Positions 1-5,612 of a stretch of DNA of 64,000 nt are shown in pieces. Every line of letters begins with the position of its first letter. Positions within the stretch are counted from its first letter, which is position 1. Under the pieces are notes generated by a model that was given only the letters and a program-made list of their open reading frames with translations, made no database searches and was not told the origin of the DNA. This DNA is from Kiritimatiellia bacterium (GTDB lineage: Bacteria > Verrucomicrobiota > Kiritimatiellia > RFP12 > DVOR01). The position numbers were made by a program, and so were the translations under genes. The stretch is taken from contig JAFYWN010000012.1 of assembly GCA_017558005.1 (NCBI GenBank), positions 1-64,000 of the forward strand, given 5' to 3'.

Positions 1-114
1 ACTAACATCAAAAGCAGTCGAAAATCTCCAAGAGAAACTCGTTAACTATCCAAGACCTACACAACTCAAACAGAAGGTGGCAGCATGAAGATTTTTAACC
101 TTTTTCCAATATCC

Positions 115-140
115 CCCCGCGATTTAACTTGCATTCCAGT
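115..140 (+). repeat. 26-bp dispersed repeat, copy 1
   Basis: The block begins CCCCGCGATTTAACTTGCA and matches 43206-43231 at 24 of 26 positions. Both copies lie in AT-rich noncoding DNA next to other repeats. Function unknown. Confidence 0.75.
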
Positions 141-226
141 GATTAAGAAGTGACGAAAATGAATGCAACTCCGCTGATATTGCCCCAAAAAATTCTGCAG
201 GTGCTCCCTCAAAAATAGCTAAATTA

Positions 227-297
227 TTGATAACTCAAAAAGTTTTCAACAGGCGAAAAATCGATGAAAAAAGTGACAAACCTGCGCACAGGATTTT
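227..297 (+). repeat. dispersed AT-rich block, copy 1
   Basis: TTGATAACTCAAAAAGTTTT and the following stretch (sharing TCGAT and AAGTGACAAA) align with 59815-59896 in the same orientation, with a few substitutions and one insertion. It is therefore a repeated noncoding element rather than chance AT-rich sequence. Confidence 0.75.
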
Positions 298-328
298 AAC
301 CCCGAATTTCACGAATTTACACGAATTT

Positions 329-361
329 TAGAAACCACGAAAGACGCGAAATACTCGAAAA
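329..361 (+). repeat. island boundary repeat, left copy
   Basis: TAGAAACCAC followed by AAATACTC within 33 bases. The same 33 bases occur inverted at 5514-5546 with 28 of 33 identities. The two copies are the outermost shared sequences of the repeat-island zone. Confidence 0.7.
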
Positions 362-372
362 AAGCAGCGTAT

Positions 373-407
373 GCAAAGGACTGCATGTATTTTAACGCAA
401 GAACGCT
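373..407 (+). repeat. AAAGGAC linker module A, copy 1
   Basis: GCAAAGGACTGCATGTATTT followed by AACGCAAGAACGCT. A near-identical copy is at 525-560, and an inverted relative lies next to the hairpin at 3126-3191. It separates structured hairpin modules. Confidence 0.8.
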
Positions 408-415
408 ATCTCTTG

Positions 416-484
416 TTCCGTCGCGCAACTCGGCGCTATGAGAAACCTTGCTACGCAAGCTTTCTCCCGAGTATGCCGACGGAA
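416..484 (+). repeat. hairpin module B (type I), copy B1
   Basis: Imperfect palindrome with nested stems TTCCGTCG/CGACGGAA, ACTCGG/CCGAGT, GAGAAA/TTTCTC and CTTGC/GCAAG. Relatives are at 773-871 (inverted) and 3027-3094. Stem differences among copies are largely compensatory, which indicates selection on a folded structure in RNA or single-stranded DNA. Confidence 0.8.
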
Positions 485-524
485 CGCTCACGATTCTTGG
501 CTACCGCAGCGCAGGACGATGTGT

Positions 525-560
525 GCAAAGGACTGCATGTATTTTCAACGCAAGAACGCT
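525..560 (+). repeat. AAAGGAC linker module A, copy 2
   Basis: Same module as at 373-407 with one inserted C. It leads directly into hairpin B2. Confidence 0.8.
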
Positions 561-568
561 AATCTTAC

Positions 569-634
569 AAATCCGCTCAACTCGGCGCGAGGAGTGTTCT
601 GCTACGCATTCCACTCCCCGAGTATGACGGATTT
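569..634 (+). repeat. hairpin module B (type II), copy B2
   Basis: 66-nt palindrome with stems AAATCCG/CGGATTT, ACTCGG/CCGAGT and GGAGTG/CACTCC. The inverted copy at 3126-3191 differs at nine positions. Six of these form three compensatory base-pair changes and the other three are unpaired. Confidence 0.85.
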
Positions 635-688
635 GCGCTACGCGAAGCATGTAAAGGACTGCCAGCGTGCGCTTTGCTCTCCACGGAG

Positions 689-742
689 GATGCGTTGGCT
701 TTTCGTGGGCGAAGCCTAGTGTTACGAAAAGCTCAACTCATC
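689..742 (+). repeat. hairpin module D, copy D1
   Basis: Stem arms GATGCGTTG and CTTTTCGT pair with ACGAAAAG and CAACTCATC, the last imperfectly. Other copies are at 2673-2726 and 2915-2968 (inverted) and 5069-5122. A tail with TAGTGTTAA follows here and at D4. Confidence 0.85.
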
Positions 743-772
743 TCCTCGTGTTTTTAGTGTTAAAAATAAGCG

Positions 773-871
773 TTCCGTCGGCATACTCGGAGGATATGCG
801 CTCGAGCACGAAGTGCTGGGAAAAAAGCTTGCACAGCAAGGTTTTTCATAGCGCCGAGTTGCGCGACGGAA
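773..871 (-). repeat. hairpin module B (type I), inverted copy B3
   Basis: Read on the minus strand it repeats B1 but carries an extra segment of about 30 nt, which itself contains a small hairpin (AGCAC/GTGCT). The inner stem has changed from GAGAAA/TTTCTC to GAAAAA/TTTTTT, so pairing is retained. Confidence 0.8.
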
Positions 872-921
872 AAAGACCTCGCGTAGTTCGCGGAAAATCC
901 ACATGCTGTCCTTAGAGGGCG

Positions 922-971
922 AGCAGTAATCGTGGGGCGCTGAAAGCGCCATCGCGCCGCGATTAGCTGCT
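922..971 (+). repeat. hairpin module F, copy F1
   Basis: Stems AGCAG/CTGCT, AATCG/CGATT and GGCGCT/AGCGCC around a GAA loop. The second copy is at 5406-5455. It is followed by a CGCG-rich second linker ending in AAAACC. Confidence 0.85.
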
Positions 972-1050
972 GTGCGCATCGCGTGGCTCGCGGAAAACCA
1001 ACAGGGCGCATCGCGCCGTTAACCGCACCGTAGGTGCGTAAAAGATATGC

Positions 1051-1056
1051 TATAAT
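1051..1056 (+). promoter_or_regulatory. probable -10 box of the unknown gene pair
   Basis: TATAAT sits at the right edge of the first repeat island, 75 bp before the start of the first unknown gene. No good -35 hexamer is visible 16-18 bp upstream. Confidence 0.5.
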
Positions 1057-1131
1057 GTGTGCGTTACCTTTTCGACCGTGAAGACCTTAAAGACCCGTAA
1101 GCCTACCTATTTGTAGGAGAAAGTGTAAAAA

Positions 1132-1944
1132 ATGTCATCTTTGACAACGCTTGATAACACGCAAGTCCGTGTGTTACGTTTTGCCCGTCGTTTGCTTTGC
1201 TTGCCCCTTCCCGAAGGTTTTGTGCCACCGGTGAAGGCTGATGCGCTCTCCGCATTGTCCACGCGCGTGGGGGATATTTTGGGCATTGAGCAACTCACCC
1301 CCAGGTTGGTCCGCTTGGGCTGTGCGCAGTGGATGATGGTCTTTTTCCATGGGCCAGAACGGTTGCATCGGCTCGCCACTTATGAGGCGGGCCAACCCCG
1401 CACCCTCTCCTACTCTCCTCGCGAGATGGCGATGGTGGTCGTTGATGGCCGACATCGTTTGATGTATGTCTCACTCTCCCACGCTCAAAAGTCTTTACGG
1501 TATCTGCTTTCTGCCTTCAATGGCACGCTCTTTCCAGGGCGTCCACTCGCTACGCCCTTTGAATCTTTATGGTTTGATTTGGGTATCTTACCTGCCTTAC
1601 AATTAGCCGATCGTCATCCTCAGGGGGATGGCTTACCGTGGCAACACCTCTCCTTAAAATCGGTCGCCTCACAGGAACCCGGCAGGGATCTGGCGTGGAT
1701 GACAAAGAAGTGGGGGCGAGATGGCTTTGAGGAGTTGGCCCAACAGGCCTTTTCGTGGCCGCGTCATCTTTGCGAAGTGGGGTTGGCCGTGCAGGCGATA
1801 GGGGCGAAAAAGACCTTTTCGGTGCATCTCTTTCATCGAAAAGGTATGCTCCGTGCGGCGTTGGCAGCGAGCCATCTTGATGCGTTGGCGGGATTGGTCA
1901 AGCTTTGTTCTAACGATGGTGAAAACCGCATGCGGGTGGAGTGA
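1132..1944 (+). CDS. hypothetical protein, first of an island-flanked gene pair
   Basis: 270 residues, not recognised. No signal peptide, membrane segment or catalytic motif stands out. The protein is soluble and rich in Leu, Arg and Pro, with a basic N-terminus and several His-containing stretches such as VVDGRHRLMYVSLSHAQKS. The start is an ATG 75 bp after a TATAAT box, with GGAG in the leader. The next gene begins within a few bases of the stop codon, so the two are probably co-transcribed. Both sit between repeat islands that share the same structured modules. Codon use is GC-rich and looks like real coding sequence. It may belong to a mobile or accessory unit; no function is assigned. 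Confidence 0.65.
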   Translation: MSSLTTLDNTQVRVLRFARRLLCLPLPEGFVPPVKADALSALSTRVGDILGIEQLTPRLVRLGCAQWMMVFFHGPERLHRLATYEAGQPRTLSYSPREMAMVVVDGRHRLMYVSLSHAQKSLRYLLSAFNGTLFPGRPLATPFESLWFDLGILPALQLADRHPQGDGLPWQHLSLKSVASQEPGRDLAWMTKKWGRDGFEELAQQAFSWPRHLCEVGLAVQAIGAKKTFSVHLFHRKGMLRAALAASHLDALAGLVKLCSNDGENRMRVE

Positions 1945-1949
1945 AGGTC

Positions 1950-2624
1950 ATGGAGATGGAGATTTACGAATTGCCGAATGTTGTCGAAGTGGTTGGCCCC
2001 ACCCCTTTGCCCCAGCACCCAAGGCCCTTTGAGTGTTCCCTCACGCCGAATGGCAAGGTCTCGTGGTTCGTCAGACCGCAGGGGCGGTTGGAGGTCTTTC
2101 AGGTGGCGAATCGGGTCCGCACCCAACCGGAAGTGCACTGTGTGTTGTTGGACCTGCCGAAGGTGCCGGGCGCACTCACGCGGGTGGATCTGAGGAGTTG
2201 GGCAGAAGAGGTGGAAGGGCGTGTGGGACGGCCCTTGGTCTTGGCCAACCCCGAGGCGCGCTATCCCTGTGGGGAGGAGGCGTGTTGCCGTTGCCATCAG
2301 GGGACGCAACTCCGTGAGGCGGAGGAGCGCTTTGAGACGTTGGTCCAACGCGTGGAGTCGGCGGATGCACTCATTGACCAGGCCTTTAAACAGCTGAAGC
2401 CCAGGGATCGTAGGATGTTGCGACGGTGGGCGACCCAGGAGGACCCGGTGAAACCGCAGACGCCTATCCGCCATAAGGTGTTGGCCGCCGAGATGAAGAT
2501 TCAGGAACGCCAAGTGCGGCGTATCTTGAGGAAGGCCGAGGCGGAGAACGGGGCGATCTTTGCGCAATTGAAGCAGTTGCGCACCTTCCGTTTCAAGCGT
2601 ACCGGCGCCTATGAGGTGCGGTAG
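1950..2624 (+). CDS. hypothetical protein with C-terminal sigma-region-4-like HTH
   Basis: 224 residues. The first half is not recognised. A Cys cluster (CGEEACCRCH) near residue 105 could bind metal. The last 90 residues look like a helix-turn-helix of the sigma-70 region 4 kind: LKPRDRRMLRRWA, then VLAAEMKIQERQVRRILRKA. This suggests DNA binding or transcription control. The chosen ATG has GGAG eight bases upstream; a GTG at 1941 overlapping the previous stop is an alternative. It forms an apparent two-gene operon with the upstream unknown gene and ends directly against the second repeat island. The regulatory role is inferred from the HTH-like segment only. Confidence 0.6.
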   Translation: MEMEIYELPNVVEVVGPTPLPQHPRPFECSLTPNGKVSWFVRPQGRLEVFQVANRVRTQPEVHCVLLDLPKVPGALTRVDLRSWAEEVEGRVGRPLVLANPEARYPCGEEACCRCHQGTQLREAEERFETLVQRVESADALIDQAFKQLKPRDRRMLRRWATQEDPVKPQTPIRHKVLAAEMKIQERQVRRILRKAEAENGAIFAQLKQLRTFRFKRTGAYEVR

Positions 2625-2672
2625 CGGCAGAGCCGCAGGACTGCATGTGAGTTAACACTACAAACACGAGGG

Positions 2673-2726
2673 GATGCGTTGAGCTTTTCGTAACACTAGG
2701 CTTCGCCCACGAAAAGCCAACGCATC
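2673..2726 (-). repeat. hairpin module D, inverted copy D2
   Basis: Same module as 5069-5122 in opposite orientation, with a perfect outer stem GATGCGTTG/CAACGCATC. It is followed by the linker GAAGCATGTAAAGGAC. Confidence 0.85.
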
Positions 2727-2780
2727 TGCGAAGCATGTAAAGGACAGCCAGGGAGGATTTTTCCGCGAGCTACGCGAGGC

Positions 2781-2834
2781 GCACGACCGCACCACGGCGC
2801 GATGGCCTGCGGCCCCGTGGATGCTGGCTCGTGC
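2781..2834 (-). repeat. hairpin module E, inverted copy E1
   Basis: Nested stems GCACGA/TCGTGC, CCACGG/CCGTGG and a GGCC/GGCC tip. Near-identical copies are at 4865-4918 and 5289-5342 on the other strand. Confidence 0.85.
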
Positions 2835-2914
2835 TTTTGCGAAGCATGTAAAGGACAGCATGTGGGCGCCTGCGGCGCAGGACTGTATGTGAGTTAACAC
2901 TACAAACACAAGGG

Positions 2915-2968
2915 GATGCGTTGAGCTTTTCGTAACACTAGGCTTCGCCCACGAAAAGCCAACGCCTC
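2915..2968 (-). repeat. hairpin module D, inverted copy D3
   Basis: Third copy of module D, one base different from D2 in the outer stem (CAACGCCTC). It has the same linkers on both sides as D2. Confidence 0.85.
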
Positions 2969-3026
2969 TGCGAAGCATGTAAAGGACAGCCAGTGTGGAT
3001 TTTACCGCGAACTACGCGAGGTCTTT

Positions 3027-3094
3027 TTCCGTCGCGCCCCTCGGCGCAAGAACGATTCTGCTTTGCAGTCTCGTTCCCGAGGATGCCGACGGAA
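3027..3094 (+). repeat. hairpin module B (type I), copy B4
   Basis: Keeps the outer stem TTCCGTCG/CGACGGAA, but the second stem is CCTCGG/CCGAGG instead of ACTCGG/CCGAGT. The inner part is GAACGA/TCGTTC plus CTGC/GCAG. Sequence has changed while pairing is kept. Confidence 0.8.
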
Positions 3095-3125
3095 CGCTCA
3101 CGCAAAGCGAGGATAGGCGCAGCGC

Positions 3126-3191
3126 AAATCTGTCATCCTCGGGGAGCGGAATGCGCAGCATAACGCTCCTAGCGCCGAGGTGAGCAGATTT
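3126..3191 (-). repeat. hairpin module B (type II), inverted copy B5
   Basis: Minus-strand partner of 569-634. The homology continues through the flanking linkers to about 3255, including GCAAGAACGC and the AAAGGAC-type linker. Confidence 0.85.
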
Positions 3192-3263
3192 GTAAGATCT
3201 TGCGTTCTTGCGCATCCTCGTAGCACCATCCTGGCAGTTCTTTACGTGCTTCGCACGGGGACG

Positions 3264-3292
3264 CAAAAAAAGGACGGCGGGGCCGTCCTTTT
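3264..3292 (-). terminator. intrinsic terminator of pdxB
   Basis: Perfect 11-bp stem AAAAGGACGGC/GCCGTCCTTTT with a GGG loop. On the minus strand a T-run follows. It begins 7 bp after the pdxB stop codon. Confidence 0.85.
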
Positions 3293-3298
3293 GATTCT

Positions 3299-4447
3299 TT
3301 AAGCAACCTTAAAGCCGAGGGCTTGTATCTTCGCTTTAAGTTCTGGGGTGCCGTGCTTCACCTCAATCTGCGTGGCGCAGTATTGACGGCGGTAGGGATA
3401 GGTGCGACGTTGGGTCGCGAAGCGACGGATACGTTGCTGTTGGGGTAAGTGGAAGACATCCATGAAGTTCAGGTGGTCGGCCACAATCATTGAGAGTTTT
3501 TGGGTGATGTACCACAGCACCTCTTCATCGGTCTTGCCGTGGGCATCAATCTCCATCTTCGGATGGATCGGTGGCGGCAGGATGGGTTCAATCGAGGGCG
3601 ATTTACCGAGGAAGGTGCAGAGGGCATGGTAGACGGCAATCGTACCATTTACCTTGCCTTCATAGGAGTGACCTGCCAAGTGGGGCGTAGCCAAGAAGGC
3701 CAGGTCGGCCAATTCGGGGTTGAAGTCGGGTTCATTTTCCCACACATCGATGAGGACATCGCTGAGGGAACCTTCTCGCAAAGCGGCGATGAGGGCATCG
3801 GTGTCGCAGACTGCACCGCGGGCCATGTTGATGAGCACAGCGCCATACTTGGCCTGTTTCAGCGTTTCGGCATTCAACATGTGCCAGGTGGCGTAGTCGC
3901 CATCGCGTGTCAGGGGAACAAAGGGAATGATGTAGTCGGCTTCAGCCAAGACTTCGCTCAACTTCATGAAGCTCTGCGCTTCTAAGTCGTAGGCATTGCT
4001 TTGGCGAGGCGGGTCGCAACACAACACGCGCATGCCAATGCCTTCGCAACGTGAACGCACCATGGAGCCAATCCAACCCACGCCAATCAGGGCAACCGTT
4101 TCTTCCGCGAGTTTACGGCGACGGGTGTGGGCGTATTCCAATAGCGCAGCAATGCAGTAGTCTGCCACGCTCTCGCCATTCGCACGAGGGGCATTGACCC
4201 AACGAATCCCCTGGCGATCTAACCACGAGACGTCTACGTGGTCCGTGCCCGTAACCGCCGTACCAATGAAGCGCACCGAGGATCCTTCCAATAGTTCGGG
4301 TCCAATGCGGGTATCGCGCACCATTAAGACATCGGCATCTTTGAGTTGCTCAGCTGTTAAACGAGATCCGTCTACCAAGGTTACCTTGCCCAACGTACCA
4401 AAGAGTGTACGTCCGAGCGGCATATTCGTGTCACAAACAATTTTCAT
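3299..4447 (-). CDS. pdxB: erythronate-4-phosphate dehydrogenase
   Basis: 382 residues, the usual PdxB length. The enzyme oxidises 4-phosphoerythronate with NAD in the DXP-dependent route to pyridoxal phosphate. The D-2-hydroxyacid dehydrogenase fold is clear. GVGWIG at 122-127 is the Rossmann glycine motif, MARGAV supplies catalytic Arg210, WENEP contains the catalytic Glu and ATPHLAGHSYEGK contains His256. PdxB-specific features are the VPLTRDGDYATWHM stretch and a C-terminal extension of about 100 residues with the PdxB dimerisation-type region. The gene stands alone on the minus strand between two repeat islands and has its own terminator. No other pdx gene is in the window. Confidence 0.93.
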   Translation of the reverse strand: MKIVCDTNMPLGRTLFGTLGKVTLVDGSRLTAEQLKDADVLMVRDTRIGPELLEGSSVRFIGTAVTGTDHVDVSWLDRQGIRWVNAPRANGESVADYCIAALLEYAHTRRRKLAEETVALIGVGWIGSMVRSRCEGIGMRVLCCDPPRQSNAYDLEAQSFMKLSEVLAEADYIIPFVPLTRDGDYATWHMLNAETLKQAKYGAVLINMARGAVCDTDALIAALREGSLSDVLIDVWENEPDFNPELADLAFLATPHLAGHSYEGKVNGTIAVYHALCTFLGKSPSIEPILPPPIHPKMEIDAHGKTDEEVLWYITQKLSMIVADHLNFMDVFHLPQQQRIRRFATQRRTYPYRRQYCATQIEVKHGTPELKAKIQALGFKVA

Positions 4448-4864
4448 ATTAACCTTTAATCAAAGGAATCAAACGAAACATTCTCCAATTTCAATTACAT
4501 TCTACTCCATCTCTAACACTTCTGCAAGAAAAAAGAGCCGCAGGCGCCGTTAAGGGCGCGATGCGCCCTGGTTGACGAGCTGCGCTCGTGGAGAGCGCTG
4601 GCTAGGGAGCTGGGGTGAGGCGGGTGCTTAAGAGGCTTCGCGGGGTGGCGGTACGTCCTGTGGGAGGGCGGTCAACTCGAGGGCCATGCCTTCGCGGAGC
4701 GAAGGCCGCAGAACCTTTGTGGGTTTAACTGTTCATGACCGTACGGAAGGTAGGCTTGAAAGCCACCTGCGGTCCTCACCAGCCGAGGGGATAACTGTCA
4801 CAAAGGCAGAAATGAAGCCCCGTGGAGAATTAACCACATGCAGTCCTTTACATGCTTCGCAAAA
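4448..4864. other. noncoding DNA between pdxB and the third repeat island
   Basis: No credible gene. Bases 4545-4585 repeat, in inverted order, the GGCGCGATGCGCCCTG stretch seen near 1000-1020. Bases 4688-4806 form a strongly foldable segment listed separately. The island modules start near 4841 with the linker CAGTCCTTTACATGCTTCGC. Confidence 0.6.
4688..4806. ncRNA. candidate structured RNA element
   Basis: A hairpin GCCTTCGC/GCGAAGGC (4688-4706) is followed by a domain closed by CCTTTGTG (4714-4721) and CACAAAGG (4799-4806). Inside are a hairpin with GACCG/CGGTC, AGGT/ACCT and GGCT/AGCC under a TGAA tetraloop, and a second hairpin CCTC/GAGG. The multibranched layout resembles a folded RNA, but it matches no riboswitch or ncRNA class known to me. 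The strand is uncertain and no downstream gene is close enough to be an obvious target. Confidence 0.35.
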
Positions 4865-4918
4865 GCACGAGCCAGCATCCACGGGGCCGCAGGCCATCGC
4901 GCCGTGGTGCGGTCGTGC
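4865..4918 (+). repeat. hairpin module E, copy E2
   Basis: Same nested stems as E1 and E3. Preceded by the CAGTCCTTTACATGCTTCGC linker and followed by a CGCGTAGTTCGCGG linker. Confidence 0.85.
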
Positions 4919-4970
4919 GCCTCGCGTAGTTCGCGGAAAACCTAGTGGCTTCGCCACTGTTTACAGTAGG

Positions 4971-5021
4971 GGCGGCGAATTGGAAGGGACAAAGGGACCT
5001 AAGGGACAAAGGGACGCCGCC
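4971..5021 (+). repeat. hairpin module G, copy G1
   Basis: GGCGGCG/CGCCGCC stem enclosing repeated GGGACAAAGGGAC units. The second copy is at 5188-5238. Confidence 0.75.
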
Positions 5022-5068
5022 TTAGCTCTTACAAAGCGCACGCTAGCAGTCCTTTACGTGCTTCGCAA

Positions 5069-5122
5069 GATGCGTTGGCTTTTCGTGGGCGAAGCCTAGT
5101 GTTACGAAAAGCTCAACGCATC
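5069..5122 (+). repeat. hairpin module D, copy D4
   Basis: Perfect outer stem GATGCGTTG/CAACGCATC and inner stem CTTTTCGT/ACGAAAAG. The tail TAGTGTTAACTCACA is shared with the inverted copies D2 and D3. Confidence 0.85.
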
Positions 5123-5187
5123 TCCTTGTGTTTATAGTGTTAACTCACACGCAGTCCTGAGCGCACGCTGGCGAAGAAATGGTGATA

Positions 5188-5238
5188 GGCGGCGAAGATA
5201 AAGGGACAAAGAGACTTAAGGGACAAAGGGACGCCGCC
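5188..5238 (+). repeat. hairpin module G, copy G2
   Basis: Repeats 4971-5021 with the same GGCGGCG/CGCCGCC stem and internal GGGACAAAG units. It lies about 170 bp downstream of G1. Confidence 0.75.
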
Positions 5239-5288
5239 TTATGCAAGTGAGGAGTGTATGCCGGCAGTCCTTTACATGCTTCGCAAAA

Positions 5289-5342
5289 GCACGAGCCAGC
5301 ATCCACGGGGCCGCAGGCCATCGCGCCGTGGTGCGGTCGTGC
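5289..5342 (+). repeat. hairpin module E, copy E3
   Basis: Essentially identical to 4865-4918, including the linkers on both sides. Confidence 0.85.
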
Positions 5343-5405
5343 GCCTCGCGTAGTTCGCGGTAAAATCCTCCCTGGCAGTCCTTTACATGCTGTCCTTAGA
5401 GGGCG

Positions 5406-5455
5406 AGCAGTAATCGTGGGGCGCTGAAAGCGCCATCGCGCCGCGATTAGCTGCT
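5406..5455 (+). repeat. hairpin module F, copy F2
   Basis: Repeats 922-971 together with the preceding GCTGTCCTTAGAGGGC stretch and the following CGCG-rich linker. Confidence 0.85.
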
Positions 5456-5513
5456 GCCCGCATCGCGTTGCTCGCGTTAAATCCACACTGGCAGTCCTTT
5501 GCACACGTCGTCC

Positions 5514-5546
5514 TTTTTGAGTATTTTGTGTATTTTGTGGTTTCTA
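5514..5546 (-). repeat. island boundary repeat, right inverted copy
   Basis: The reverse complement aligns with 329-361 at 28 of 33 positions. It lies between the last repeat module and recN, which starts 66 bp later. Confidence 0.7.
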
Positions 5547-5612
5547 TGAACAAAAAAGAATACGTGTATACGCGCGCGTTCTTTTGTTAGATTTGTTAGA
5601 ATAGTTGACGAT

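Larger units (their letters stand above)
1..328. other. AT-rich noncoding left edge
   Basis: No convincing coding region is visible. The stretch is AT-rich and holds two blocks that recur elsewhere in the window (115-140 and 227-297, listed separately). A degenerate copy of the CGCTGATATTG motif lies near 171-181 and matches the iteron-like array at 59505-59565. Bases 301-328 contain short GAATTT/ACAC repeats that lead into the first repeat island. The start of the window truncates whatever lies to the left. Confidence 0.6.

Noticed and set aside
560-915. Short open frames inside the repeat islands (for example 667-915 and 722-979)
   Set aside because: They are translations of the repeated hairpins, appear in several frames and copies, and have no independent coding signal.
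373-1000. CRISPR array
   Set aside because: The units are palindromic, differ in length and occur in both orientations with near-identical copies; there are no unique spacers of constant size and no cas genes.
2650-5500. Integron attC array
   Set aside because: Hairpins lack the conserved GTTRRRY/RYYYAAC core sites in the right place, and no integrase is visible.
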